Assembly (NCBI GenBank): GCA_004295045.1
Contig: SHND01000029.1
Coordinates: forward strand, 49,902-113,901
DNA: 64,000 nucleotides
Source: Chloroflexota bacterium
GTDB lineage: Bacteria; Chloroflexota; Anaerolineae; UBA4142; SHND01
Direction: 5' to 3'
The position numbers and the translations under genes are program-made. This document shows positions 1-8,424 of the stretch, one piece after another. Under the pieces are notes generated by a model. That model was not told the origin of the DNA and ran no database searches. It saw nothing but the letters and a program-made list of their open reading frames with translations. Position 1 is the stretch's first letter. Each line of letters starts with the position of its first letter.

Positions 1-114
1 GCTGTCTATACCGTTCCATTACCAACTGTGAGCATTCCCAACTTGCGCGGGCCCGCCTTTACACTTTTCAGTCCCATTCCTGTTACAGCTGTTTCTGTGA
101 TGACCATTGAGTAG
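1..114 (+). CDS. C-terminal end of a TadE-like protein (partial)
   Basis: Frame 1 is open from the window edge to a TAG at 112-114 and gives 37 residues ending SVMTIE. Proteins of the TadE family (small pilus-associated pseudopilin-like proteins) commonly end in a hydrophobic beta-rich tail followed by a short motif of this kind, and the next gene is a TadG-like protein, so a TadE-like identity fits. The N-terminal hydrophobic helix that would prove it lies outside the window. The identity is inference from context; that it is the end of a gene is likely. Confidence 0.5.
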   Translation, partial: AVYTVPLPTVSIPNLRGPAFTLFSPIPVTAVSVMTIE

Positions 115-152
115 GATTCTTTTTTCCGGCATTATCGTCAGGAGGCATTCCG

Positions 153-2366
153 ATGCGCACTCTTTATAGATTTATTCAACGAAATGAACAGGGACAGTCT
201 GCGCTCGTCATCGTTGCCGGACTCGTCGCCCTAATCGGCGCTCTGGCTCTCGCTGTGGATGGCGGCAACGCGTATGCGCAGCGCCGCCAACTCCAAAATG
301 CGATGGACGCCGGCGCTCAAGCCGGAGCGATTCAATTGTCGCTGAACAAGACGAACGGCGAAATTGATGACAAGATTAATGAATACGTTGCCCGCAATGG
401 TGCTGACCCCGCGCGCGTGAATTCGTACTATGTAACTCAGGACTCGAGTGGTATCAAGTACGTTGAACACGGTTCCATAATCAGCGCATATGGAGTCAAC
501 TCACCTCCGCCCAGTTTTATCAACGGACGCCCCATCTTTGGTGTACAAGTTGAAGGCACCAAACAATTCCCGACTTTTTTTGCGGGTGTTGTTGGCTGGC
601 GTCAACTTCAAGTCGGAGCGGACTCGCGAAATTATGCTTCGCCGCCTACGCGCCAAGGGACTTGTCAGGCAGAAACACTCTTTCCAATTGCGCTCAGCGC
701 CAACACTTTTACCGATGAAAATAAAGATGGGATTGTGGATTTTCACTTTTCCAATAATGAACCAACATACGCGTATCGGATCTGGGAAAAGAAGCCAACC
801 GAGTTGGCAAATTTTGGATACGTTTCTTGGAACGGCAGCACATCCGCGTCAAACGTTGCGAACTTTATGAATAATGCGGGTTTGAACGTGAGTGGGCGCT
901 GGTCAAAAGGCGACAACATTCCGTATGCCCCCGGTGATTTGTCATCAGGTTCGATACGCAACGCCTTGCAGGGCAAGCTCACGAGTGGTGATGGCGTTAC
1001 GGTGCCGGTGTACGACTATGCAAACCAGAGCAACAATGCGATAAGTTCATACCGCATCATCGGTTTTGCGCGAATGACTATCGTTGCGCTTTCCGCCTCC
1101 GGCTTGCCGGCAGGACAACGCTACATGGATGTTCGTTTTGTGCAATGGGTTGAACCCACCGGCGGCGGCGCATGTCCATATTACGGCGTCGGTCAGGTTG
1201 CTCCACCACCGCCACAAACTCCGGGTGGTCCCGTCACACGAAATCTAGTCGGGACAATCAAAATTAGCAAAATCAATCCTGTCGGCGAAACAACGCAGAC
1301 ACAAACTCACGTACCGGTTGATGTGATGAATGTGATGGACATTTCGGGTTCCATGAACGCGGGCTTTGGTTCGATGTCCAAGATTAGCGCGGCGCGAACA
1401 GCTCTTGTCAACTTTAACAACAACATGCAGCCCCTCTTGGGCGATAAAGTTGGCTTGGCGACCTATCCGCAGATTGTAGGTAATCTCAACGGTGGTGGAA
1501 CCTATAGTTTCAACTGTCAACAGAATGGTCAGACATCTCAATACTATATCGGGCAACTCCGCAGCACCCTGACTTCCAACATCGCGGGCGTAAATGCCAT
1601 AATCAATGGACTCAATGCCAATGGCGGTACGCCGATTGCCGGGGGACTACAACAAGGACGTCTCGCTGCACTCGGTGCTGGGCATAATCCCGCGAATCCT
1701 GCTGTAATTATTTTGGCGTCCGATGGTTTGGCGAATATCCGCTTGAACGGACGCTGGACTGGTTTTGACGGCGATACCTATAACAGCCTTCAGTGTAATG
1801 TTGGCGCCGTGCAAGACGCGTTGGACCAAGCCAACCTCGCCAAAGGTGACGGCAACAGTGATGGTCGTCCCGATACAATCATCTTTACGATTGCGGTGGG
1901 CAACGATTTCAATCCCGACCTCATGCAAGCTCTCGCAACGGTTGACACTGATCCAAACAAGCCGCATTATTTCCGCGTAACCGATGCGACTTCAATGAAC
2001 AATATCTATCAGCAAATTGCCAATCGCGTCCAGAATTTCCAAAACGAAAGCTGTCAGGTTATTCAAACTGAGGCGTTTGCGCCGGGAGCAACGTTGGTCG
2101 TCCGTAATCGCGATACCGGTCAACAGTACACGGTCAACACAACCTCCACCGGTGAATTTGTGATCAATAACGTCTCGCCGGGGACATTTGAATTTGTCTC
2201 TGCCTCTGTGAACGTAAATGGCTTTACTTACGACGTTTTCACGAATGGCGTTGGCGGTCCGGCACTCGCTTCCAATCCCACGGTAACAGTAGGGCAGGGG
2301 GGCGGAACCTACAAGACCGACCTCTTCCTCAAGACAACGGATTCGGTCAGTTGCCCGGGCAGCTGA
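153..2366 (+). CDS. TadG-like pilus-assembly protein with VWA domain
   Basis: The 737-residue product starts at an ATG preceded by AGGAGG. Residues about 12-40 form one hydrophobic helix (SALVIVAGLVALIGALALAV) followed by AVDGGNAYAQRRQLQNAMDA, the typical N-terminus of TadE/TadG-like proteins that anchor in the membrane and act in Flp pilus or surface assembly. Near residue 395 a von Willebrand A domain begins with the MIDAS motif DISGSMNAG, with later ASDGLAN and TIAVGNDF matching the second and third metal-site loops. The last 100 residues look like a small beta-sandwich (carboxypeptidase-regulatory-like). It probably lies on the cell surface. It follows a TadE-like gene and ends at a strong terminator, so it is the last gene of that unit. 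Confidence 0.85.
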   Translation: MRTLYRFIQRNEQGQSALVIVAGLVALIGALALAVDGGNAYAQRRQLQNAMDAGAQAGAIQLSLNKTNGEIDDKINEYVARNGADPARVNSYYVTQDSSGIKYVEHGSIISAYGVNSPPPSFINGRPIFGVQVEGTKQFPTFFAGVVGWRQLQVGADSRNYASPPTRQGTCQAETLFPIALSANTFTDENKDGIVDFHFSNNEPTYAYRIWEKKPTELANFGYVSWNGSTSASNVANFMNNAGLNVSGRWSKGDNIPYAPGDLSSGSIRNALQGKLTSGDGVTVPVYDYANQSNNAISSYRIIGFARMTIVALSASGLPAGQRYMDVRFVQWVEPTGGGACPYYGVGQVAPPPPQTPGGPVTRNLVGTIKISKINPVGETTQTQTHVPVDVMNVMDISGSMNAGFGSMSKISAARTALVNFNNNMQPLLGDKVGLATYPQIVGNLNGGGTYSFNCQQNGQTSQYYIGQLRSTLTSNIAGVNAIINGLNANGGTPIAGGLQQGRLAALGAGHNPANPAVIILASDGLANIRLNGRWTGFDGDTYNSLQCNVGAVQDALDQANLAKGDGNSDGRPDTIIFTIAVGNDFNPDLMQALATVDTDPNKPHYFRVTDATSMNNIYQQIANRVQNFQNESCQVIQTEAFAPGATLVVRNRDTGQQYTVNTTSTGEFVINNVSPGTFEFVSASVNVNGFTYDVFTNGVGGPALASNPTVTVGQGGGTYKTDLFLKTTDSVSCPGS

Positions 2367-2383
2367 GCCAAGAGAAACAAGCG

Positions 2384-2419
2384 AAAAAAAAGAGAGGGGA
2401 AGGTTCCCCTCTCTTTTTT
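2384..2419 (+). terminator. Rho-independent terminator after the VWA gene
   Basis: An AGAGAGGGG / CCCCTCTCT hairpin flanked by an A-run on the left and TTTTTT on the right, 18 bases after the stop codon of the TadG-like gene. Confidence 0.9.
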
Positions 2420-2556
2420 ACGCCCCACTTTCCTATTGAACCTATACACACCAGATGCTATAGTCGCAGTGTGCCGCTATCAATATGAATTTCCCGCGTT
2501 ATCAGCGGCACTCGACAAATTGCACACGTTTTCCCGATTTCTCCTTGGAGGCATGT

Positions 2557-4314
2557 ATGTCTAGAAAGATTGCGCTATTCATTATCGTCGGCGCCGCGAT
2601 TCTATTCGTTGCATTGGTGCTTGACCGCGCGAGTGCCGCCCCACTCATCGCCGTCGGTTCCACCTATACAGTTACCAATACTACTGATCAATCGCCCAAC
2701 CCTCCGAGTGGCTCACTGCGATGGGCGATTGATCAAGCCAATGCAAATTCCGGTCCTGACACGATTAATTTCAACATTGGGAACGGCGGAAAAAAATCCA
2801 TCTTGCTCGTGCGCGAGCTGCCCAAGCTCACGAGCCCTGTCACGATCGATGGCACAACGCAAGGGCAATACAATGGCGCACCGTTGATTGAGCTGAACGG
2901 CGCGGGTGCGACACAAGGAGTGGGGGAAATTTCGGGCTTGACTTTGGGAGCCGACGCGAATGGCAGTACGATTCGTGGTCTCGTCATCAATAGTTTTCGC
3001 GCCAACGGGCTTGAGATCATTGACGGTAACAATAACTTGATCGAAAAGAACTATATTGGGACAGATCCAGATGGCGCCGATGCCTTTCCAAATGCAAAAG
3101 AAGGGATTTTGATTGCAAGCGAAGCGGGCACCGCAAGCAACAACGTCATCAAAAATAATCTCCTTTCCGGAAACACCGGGTCCGGCATCCACATCAGCGG
3201 CGCAGATGCCACAAACAATTCGATTCAAACAAACAAAATCGGCACCAATGCTGCAGGCGACGGCGATTTGGGTAACGATGATTATGGCGTCCGTTTTGAA
3301 AACACACCAAACAACACCATTGGCGGAACCGGCGCGAATGAAGGAAACATCATCGCGTACAACGGTTTAGCGGGAGTTATTCTTGAGCTGCGCGATGGAA
3401 ATACCATCCGTCGCAATTCGATTCATGATAATGGCGGACTGGGAATCGAAATTTCCGGTTTCTTGAACAGCAGCGCCCCATTGATTTCTCCGGTTGGGAC
3501 GCCGCCGACCACTCAAGCCACCGTGACCTTTACTGGCGATCCCAACACCCAATACACTTTTGAATTTTTTGATAACGAAACATGCGACCCGTCAGATTAC
3601 GGCGAAGGACAAACCTATTTCCTCACACAATCCGCAACATCCAATGGTAATGGACTTGTCTCGTTTAACGTATCCTTGGCGGGAAACTTTATCACCGTGA
3701 CAGCAACCGGCGGCTTGGGAACTGCACAAAATCCGATGTTCACCACAAAATTTTCGCCATGTTATACCGGATCACCCTATGCAACGCGCACTCCAACTTC
3801 AACCGCAACTGACATCCCGACTAAAGAGCCGACGAGTGTGATCGCAACTCAAACTGTAACACCACCTACGCCGTTCACACCGACTCCAACCGAAACGATG
3901 ACAACTGCCACGCCTACTGCGTGTGCGGGAGGACGTAAACCCAATCGTCCCAGTAACGTTTCGCCCGCCAACAATAGCACTGTTTTCGTACGCCGAGTTC
4001 CGCTTGCATGGAATGAATCGTCCTGCTTCAAGTTCTTTAAGGTGATTGTCAAAGAAGGTTCGAAAACAGGACCGCGTGTGTTCAAGAAAAGTGTGACCAC
4101 GCTGCAAGTCACGTCCAAAGAATTAAAAAAGGGTAAAGAGTACGTCTGGCACGTGAAAGCGTGCAATGCCAAAGGCAAAAAGCATTGCAGCAAGTGGAGT
4201 CCCTTTTGGAAATTCAAGATAAGCAACAACGCAGCAAATATTGGGGGGCAGAATGATTGGTTCGCCATTGCCGATGACATGCCCAATTCCGCAATGTTGA
4301 TCAACGACAAATAA
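2557..4314 (+). CDS. Secreted right-handed beta-helix protein with FN3-like C-terminus
   Basis: I place the start at ATG 2557 (MSRKIALFI) because TTGGAGG lies just upstream and the signal peptide then begins at residue 1; an in-frame ATG at 2485 has no ribosome site. The product is 585 residues: signal peptide 1-27 ending in RASA; a CSLREA-like motif (SGSLRWAIDQANAN) near residue 55; parallel beta-helix turns rich in N/G (NTIGGTGANEGNIIAYNG) to about residue 300; a Thr/Pro-rich linker of TPT type near 415-465; and a C-terminal fibronectin-like domain. Known relatives are large extracellular proteins of unknown ligand, and no polysaccharide-lyase active site can be identified. It is probably an extracellular adhesin or carbohydrate-associated protein. 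Confidence 0.75.
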   Translation: MSRKIALFIIVGAAILFVALVLDRASAAPLIAVGSTYTVTNTTDQSPNPPSGSLRWAIDQANANSGPDTINFNIGNGGKKSILLVRELPKLTSPVTIDGTTQGQYNGAPLIELNGAGATQGVGEISGLTLGADANGSTIRGLVINSFRANGLEIIDGNNNLIEKNYIGTDPDGADAFPNAKEGILIASEAGTASNNVIKNNLLSGNTGSGIHISGADATNNSIQTNKIGTNAAGDGDLGNDDYGVRFENTPNNTIGGTGANEGNIIAYNGLAGVILELRDGNTIRRNSIHDNGGLGIEISGFLNSSAPLISPVGTPPTTQATVTFTGDPNTQYTFEFFDNETCDPSDYGEGQTYFLTQSATSNGNGLVSFNVSLAGNFITVTATGGLGTAQNPMFTTKFSPCYTGSPYATRTPTSTATDIPTKEPTSVIATQTVTPPTPFTPTPTETMTTATPTACAGGRKPNRPSNVSPANNSTVFVRRVPLAWNESSCFKFFKVIVKEGSKTGPRVFKKSVTTLQVTSKELKKGKEYVWHVKACNAKGKKHCSKWSPFWKFKISNNAANIGGQNDWFAIADDMPNSAMLINDK

Positions 4315-4315
4315 A

Positions 4316-4350
4316 AAAACGAGGCAGTCCGATTTGGACTGCCTCGTTCG
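4316..4350. terminator. Bidirectional terminator hairpin
   Basis: Perfect 11-bp stem CGAGGCAGTCC / GGACTGCCTCG with a 5-base loop between two convergent genes. On the minus strand it is followed by seven T residues, so it mainly ends the two-component operon; on the plus strand only TTCGCTTT follows. Confidence 0.88.
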
Positions 4351-4352
4351 CT

Positions 4353-5420
4353 TTAGGTAGAAGGAATGAGAACCCTCACACGCGTGCCCCGTCCCGTCGC
4401 AGATTGATAGTTGATATTACCCCCGAGCATCTCGACCCGTTTCTCCAGAGTAATCAATCCCGAACTACCACGCTCACGCGCGCGCGCGAGCACTTGCGCG
4501 GCATCAAAGCCCGTGCCGTCATCTTCGACAATGACCACCGTCGGTTCGGCATTCAAATCTACAGTGACCTGCACTCGCGATGCGTTGGCGTGCTTGGCGA
4601 CATTGTTCAAGAGCTCTTGCACTGAACGAAAAATGGTCACCTCGATGTACGGCGCCAACGCGCGATCCCCATTCAAAGTCAACGTCACAGGCAATTTGTT
4701 CACTGTTTCAAATTGTTGCGTGTAGCGGCGAACTGTTGGCAAAAGACCGAGGTCGTCCAACATCATCGGGCGGAGCGCAAAAATAAAGTCCCGCACGCGT
4801 TGGAACGTCACATTCGCCGAAGTTTTTAATTGCCCCAATTCAGAACGCGCGCGTGAAGGTTCGGCATCAAACAATCGTTCCACGATCTCTGCTTGCAAAA
4901 TCAGATTCGTCAAGGATTGTGCCGGACCATCATGCATCTGCTGTGCAAGCCGCTGTCGCTCCGATTCTTGTGCCTCAATCGTCTGAATGACCGCGTCGTG
5001 ATCTGAGACAATGCGCCTCGGTGAGGATTCGCCCTGTTCGTCCACTGCCGTCTCTGCCATCCGCGCAGAAAGGTCATGCAATTTACGCAGCTGTTGAATG
5101 TAGCGATCCAGTTGGCGATGCTTGGCTTGAAATTGTTCCAACTGCGAGCGCATCAACAAAAGTTTTAGCTGGGCGTCGCGTTCATTGGCGTACGCTTGTC
5201 GCACATCCTCGCGCGTGTACGATTCGTAATTCGCCTCGACTTGGCGCAAGCGCGACGATGCTTCCGCTTGCTTTTGACTCTGGCGTTCGATTTCGTTCGA
5301 GGTTTGACGAATCAATACTTCAATTTCGCGCAGCTCAATCCGCAGCTGTTCAATCTCCGACAATAGCTCCGTGGCAGCCGATTGCATTTGCGCCACAGAC
5401 GAAAGAGATTCATTTGCCAT
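4353..5420 (-). CDS. DegS/NarL-type sensor histidine kinase, soluble
   Basis: The 355-residue product has no membrane segment. Residues about 15-118 are a heptad-rich coiled coil (Q/E/R-rich), followed by an H-box ERQRLAQQMHDGPAQS with phospho-acceptor His163, a HisKA_3 dimerisation helix, and a HATPase domain with N-box QELLNNVAKHANA, G1 EDDGTGF and a C-terminal GRGTRVRVLIP. It should autophosphorylate and pass phosphate to the adjacent NarL-type regulator, from whose stop it is separated by only 12 bases. With no transmembrane or PAS domain, the coiled coil itself or a partner must carry the signal, as in Bacillus DegS. It is the last gene of a three-gene minus-strand operon. Confidence 0.88.
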   Translation of the reverse strand: MANESLSSVAQMQSAATELLSEIEQLRIELREIEVLIRQTSNEIERQSQKQAEASSRLRQVEANYESYTREDVRQAYANERDAQLKLLLMRSQLEQFQAKHRQLDRYIQQLRKLHDLSARMAETAVDEQGESSPRRIVSDHDAVIQTIEAQESERQRLAQQMHDGPAQSLTNLILQAEIVERLFDAEPSRARSELGQLKTSANVTFQRVRDFIFALRPMMLDDLGLLPTVRRYTQQFETVNKLPVTLTLNGDRALAPYIEVTIFRSVQELLNNVAKHANASRVQVTVDLNAEPTVVIVEDDGTGFDAAQVLARARERGSSGLITLEKRVEMLGGNINYQSATGRGTRVRVLIPST

Positions 5421-5432
5421 ACCCGATCCTTT

Positions 5433-6269
5433 TCACTTGGTGTCCTGCAGGCGAATCCAGCCGCGACGCAAAGCGTACACAGCCGCTTGCGTCCGATCAT
5501 TCACCGCGAGTTTTCGCAATATCGAGGTCATGTGATTCTTTACCGTTTGGCGGCTGATGCCGAGCGCTTTGGCGATTTCCTTGTTGCTCAATCCTTTGGT
5601 GATCAGTTTCAGAATTTCCATTTCGCGCGCCGACAAGGCGCGAAATGTTTCTTCGGGCGCATCCTCCGCTCCGACCTGCATCGTTTCAAACTGATGAATC
5701 AACCAACTTGCTACCTGCGGCTTTGCCAATACTTCGTCATTGATGACATAGTTGCCTTGACTCACCTTTTGAATCGCGGCAAGCAGTTCATTCGGCGCGA
5801 CCTCTTTGGGAAAATAACCGTACGCGCCGGCGCGGACCGCATGAAGCATCTGTTCGTCATCATGATACGCCGTGAGAATGATCACTGCAAGGTCATTCCG
5901 TTCCGCCGTAAGTTCGCGCGTCGCTTGCAGCCCATTCACAAGCGGCAGATTGACATCCATCAAGATGACTTGGGGCTTGAGTGTGCGCGCCATCGTGAGC
6001 GCTTCCTGTCCATCTTGCGCTTCACCAACCACTTGGATCGTTTCATCCAATTCTAAAAGCCCGCGCAATCCACCGCGAAACACAGGGTGGTCATCCACAA
6101 TCAATACGGAAACTCTTCGCCCCGGCTTTTCCTTTTCGGCAGGAACTGTGGACTTGCGCGCCGTGGGCTTAGACACGGTTTGACCTGCGCGGGGTTGAGT
6201 TGGACTTGCGCTGGACTTCTTGTCCTTTGGTGCGCTCCGAGTTCGTGTGGTTGAGGTTTGTCCGCTCAT
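5433..6269 (-). CDS. NarL/DegU-type response regulator
   Basis: The 278-residue product has a disordered basic N-tail (1-52, rich in K/S/T/P), a receiver domain from about 53 (VSVLIVDDHPVF; phospho-acceptor Asp105 in VILMDVNLP; conserved Thr and Lys in ILTAYHD and YFPKEV), and a LuxR-type helix-turn-helix (LSAREMEILKLITKGLSNKE). The start at ATG 6269 is chosen because AAGGGGGG lies 7 bases upstream; the longer open frame to 6407 only adds residues encoded antiparallel to nothing useful. The first 101 bases overlap the end of the preceding kinase gene in another frame, so translation is probably coupled. It is presumed to be the target of the kinase at 4353-5420. Confidence 0.9.
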   Translation of the reverse strand: MSGQTSTTRTRSAPKDKKSSASPTQPRAGQTVSKPTARKSTVPAEKEKPGRRVSVLIVDDHPVFRGGLRGLLELDETIQVVGEAQDGQEALTMARTLKPQVILMDVNLPLVNGLQATRELTAERNDLAVIILTAYHDDEQMLHAVRAGAYGYFPKEVAPNELLAAIQKVSQGNYVINDEVLAKPQVASWLIHQFETMQVGAEDAPEETFRALSAREMEILKLITKGLSNKEIAKALGISRQTVKNHMTSILRKLAVNDRTQAAVYALRRGWIRLQDTK

Positions 6270-6975
6270 CAGTTTGCCCCCCTTGTTTGACCCCTTCGTT
6301 GGAGTTGCCGTGATATGGAATGGTCGCAATAAGGCGCACTCCGCGCCCCTCTTCCGAGAACAATTGCATTTGCCCACCCAGCAGTTCTGCGCGGTCGCGC
6401 ATCGCAATCAATCCCAGCTGACGTTTTTTAGGCAATCCTTGCGTTCGCACCGCAAAGCCGCGTCCATCATCTTGAATTGTCAGCAGCACCTGGGCTGGCA
6501 GCTGCGCCAATTCTACGCGCACATGCGTTGCCTGAGAGTGATGCTCGACATTCGTCAATGCTTCTTGCAAGATGCGAAATAACGCGAGTTCAATCGTAAC
6601 GGGATAACGCTCATGGAAGGTGGCGCAGCCAATACAATCGGCGCTCATCCCTGTGCGTTCTGCAAAATTATGCACGTATTGGTAGATGCTTGGTCCGAGA
6701 CCCATTTCTTGCAAGAGCGGAGGTTGCAATTCAGCAACGTAATGTTTTAACTGTGCCAAGCCATCGCGCAGTTCGACACGCAGCGCTTTCAAACCCGCAA
6801 TGGCTACTTGAGGATTCTTCTCCAAGAGGGGCAGCGCGTATTCTATTTCCGTGAGCGCGTTTGCCAAGACCTGACCTGGACCTTGCATCAAAGCGTGCGC
6901 CAATCGCTGCCGTTCCTCTTCTTGCAGCTGCATGAAAAGAGAAGGATCGAGGGTGAAATTTTGGGGTTCGTTCAC
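6169..6975 (-). CDS. DegS-like histidine kinase homologue lacking the phospho-acceptor His
   Basis: A 268-residue soluble protein read from a GTG start. It aligns with the kinase at 4353-5420: EEERQRLAHALMQGPGQ corresponds to SERQRLAQQMHDGPAQ, so Met30 and Gln31 sit where the phosphorylated His and the following Asp should be. The ATPase part is intact: N-box QEALTNVEHHSQA, G1 QDDGRGF, G2 QLGLIAMRDRAELLGG and GRGVRLIATIP. The last 33 residues are a basic, polar tail that overlaps the start of the regulator gene. It is first in the operon. Seen directly: loss of His with retained ATP lid. Inferred: a pseudokinase that modulates the second kinase or regulator, or a phosphatase. Confidence 0.82.
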   Translation of the reverse strand: MNEPQNFTLDPSLFMQLQEEERQRLAHALMQGPGQVLANALTEIEYALPLLEKNPQVAIAGLKALRVELRDGLAQLKHYVAELQPPLLQEMGLGPSIYQYVHNFAERTGMSADCIGCATFHERYPVTIELALFRILQEALTNVEHHSQATHVRVELAQLPAQVLLTIQDDGRGFAVRTQGLPKKRQLGLIAMRDRAELLGGQMQLFSEEGRGVRLIATIPYHGNSNEGVKQGGQTDERTNLNHTNSERTKGQEVQRKSNSTPRRSNRV

Positions 6976-7030
6976 GGCGGTCTCGTAGCAAAAAGTATAA
7001 CACTGCGCGCAGGCGTGTGCAAGGGGTGAA

Positions 7031-7059
7031 TTGTCCTAAACTGGCGCGTATGCTAGAAT
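7031..7059 (+). promoter_or_regulatory. Sigma-70-type promoter of rplI
   Basis: TTGTCC and TAGAAT separated by 17 bases, about 40 bases before the rplI start codon. Confidence 0.7.
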
Positions 7060-7097
7060 GTTTTTGTTGGCATGAGCCGATGACTATAGGAGGAAGA

Positions 7098-7556
7098 ATG
7101 CAGGTTCTTTTGGTTAAAGATGTGCCCGGGATTGGCAAAGCAGGACAAACGAAAAACGTCGCGGACGGACATGCACGGAATTATCTCTTACCGCGCGGGC
7201 TCGCCGTCCTTGCTACTCAAAGCGCAGTGAAACAAGCGGATGCGTTAAAGCTTGCCGCCGCGAAACGCGAAGCCGAATCACTCCAAGAAGCACAAATGCT
7301 GGCAAATACACTCAACGCGATTCAGTTGGATTTTCGAGTCAAAGCAGGCGCAAACGACCGCTTGTTCGGCGCAGTCACTGCGGCAGATATTGCCGAACGG
7401 TTGGATAAAGACCACAAAATTCGAATTGACAAACGCAAGATTGAGCTGGATCATCCAATCAAAGATCTGGGAAAACGGGGCGTCCCCATCAAATTGCATC
7501 CCGAAGTGACCGCCCATGTCCAGGTGTTAATCGAACGGGAGGCGCAAGCAGATTGA
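7098..7556 (+). CDS. rplI: 50S ribosomal protein L9
   Basis: A 152-residue L9, close to the usual 148-150. The start is ATG 7098, with AGGAGGA 5 bases upstream; the open frame extends further but those residues are not L9-like. The N-terminal domain (MQVLLVKDVPGIGKAG, KNVADGHARNYLLPRGLA) is the rRNA-binding part, followed by the long connecting helix (about 40-75) and the C-terminal domain (RLFGAVTAADIAERL, KRGVPIKLHPEV). It binds 23S rRNA at the L1 stalk base. It stands alone here, without rpsF/rpsR, and is followed by a small zinc-ribbon gene whose start overlaps its stop. Confidence 0.97.
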   Translation: MQVLLVKDVPGIGKAGQTKNVADGHARNYLLPRGLAVLATQSAVKQADALKLAAAKREAESLQEAQMLANTLNAIQLDFRVKAGANDRLFGAVTAADIAERLDKDHKIRIDKRKIELDHPIKDLGKRGVPIKLHPEVTAHVQVLIEREAQAD

Positions 7557-7909
7557 ACGATAATAGCAGAATGACAGACATCACCGCATTGATGGCGCGG
7601 CGGCTGCGCTGTTCGAGTTGCATGAGACGATTTCGTCCGCAAGATATCTCGACCATCGAATCAACCGCGCGCTTTGGGGCATTTCGATTGCGGTGCCCTT
7701 TGTGCCTTTCGGAGCGCCTCGTCATTGCCGTATGGACCAAGAGCGCGATTCGCACATTTTCCACCGACTTGGATTATGCAGAATGGAATTACTATCGTCA
7801 AGCGCCGCCAATCAACGCGGATGATGTAATTCGCATGGCGCGCATCATGTCCGAATATGAAGGCGATTTCAGCGATGTTCTCGAAGACCCTATGTTCGAC
7901 GAAAAATAA
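7553..7909 (+). CDS. Small zinc-ribbon-like protein, function unknown
   Basis: The 118-residue frame has two Cys pairs, CSSC near residue 20 and CPLC near residue 48, spaced as in a zinc ribbon, then an acidic C-terminal part. A TTG start at 7553 overlaps the rplI stop and has GGGAGG ten bases upstream; ATG 7571 is the alternative and lacks such a site. I do not recognise the family. Its position suggests translation from the rplI transcript, ending at the terminator that follows. A nucleic-acid-binding role would be a guess. Confidence 0.65.
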   Translation: MNDNSRMTDITALMARRLRCSSCMRRFRPQDISTIESTARFGAFRLRCPLCLSERLVIAVWTKSAIRTFSTDLDYAEWNYYRQAPPINADDVIRMARIMSEYEGDFSDVLEDPMFDEK

Positions 7910-7918
7910 GTAGAGCGC

Positions 7919-7950
7919 AAGGGCGCCATAGTAAACGGCGCCCTTTTTTT
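7919..7950 (+). terminator. Terminator after the rplI unit
   Basis: GGGCGCC / GGCGCCC hairpin with a 9-base loop followed by seven T residues. Confidence 0.9.
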
Positions 7951-7971
7951 ATTTCCGCGCCTTGGTAAGAA

Positions 7972-7999
7972 TTGACGCCGCCCCGAAACAGACTACAAT
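7972..7999 (+). promoter_or_regulatory. Promoter of the thioredoxin-CsoR/CstR unit
   Basis: TTGACG and TACAAT separated by 16 bases. The expected transcription start falls at the operator described next, so a bound repressor would block initiation. Confidence 0.75.
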
Positions 8000-8005
8000 G
8001 GGGGC

Positions 8006-8022
8006 ATACCCTACGGGGGTAT
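8006..8022 (+). promoter_or_regulatory. CsoR/CstR-type operator
   Basis: ATACCCTACGGGGGTAT is an inverted repeat (ATACCC-5-GGGTAT) with the G-tract typical of CsoR-family operators; the same pattern is found at copper-responsive CsoR sites in Bacillus. It lies six bases after the -10 box and ahead of a unit that itself encodes a CsoR-family protein, so autoregulation is very likely. Confidence 0.82.
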
Positions 8023-8055
8023 CCCATACGAAATCATTTTTCAGGAGGAAGATTT

Positions 8056-8418
8056 ATGGACAATAACAAACCGGTACATGTGAGCGATGCGGATTTTGAA
8101 ACAACTGTTTTGAAATCTGACAAACCTGCCATTGTAGATTTTTGGGCAGCTTGGTGCGGTCCCTGCCGTATGATCGCGCCGTTCGTAGAAGAGTTGGCGA
8201 GCGAATACAACGGCAAAGCGCTCGTCGCGAAATTGGACACGGACGCGAATCCGATGACCCCGACCAAATATGGCATCATGGGCATTCCAACCTTGATTTT
8301 TTTCAAAGATGGTAAAGAGGTGGATCGCATGGTTGGAGTTCCGCGTCAGCCCAAAGAAGCACTGCGCGCAAAACTCGATGCAGTGTTGAGCGCGCCAGAG
8401 CGCGTCACAACCAACTAA
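8056..8418 (+). CDS. trxA: Thioredoxin
   Basis: The 120-residue product starts at ATG 8056 behind AGGAGGA. It has the thioredoxin fold with active site WCGPC (Cys34 and Cys37), the preceding VDFWAAWCGPC strand and the cis-Pro loop GIPTLIFF. It should reduce protein disulfides, or persulfides, in the cytoplasm. It is the first gene after a CsoR/CstR-type operator and is followed six bases later by the repressor gene, which implies control by copper or by reactive sulfur instead of constitutive expression. It is probably a dedicated thioredoxin, not the only one of the cell. Confidence 0.93.
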   Translation: MDNNKPVHVSDADFETTVLKSDKPAIVDFWAAWCGPCRMIAPFVEELASEYNGKALVAKLDTDANPMTPTKYGIMGIPTLIFFKDGKEVDRMVGVPRQPKEALRAKLDAVLSAPERVTTN

Positions 8419-8424
8419 CCTTTT

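Noticed and set aside
490..870. 126-codon plus-strand frame inside the VWA gene
   Set aside because: It is an out-of-frame shadow of the TadG-like gene with no start signal or motif.
6270..6407. Longer N-terminus of the response regulator
   Set aside because: It lies inside the kinase gene in another frame, and the ATG at 6269 has a strong SD.
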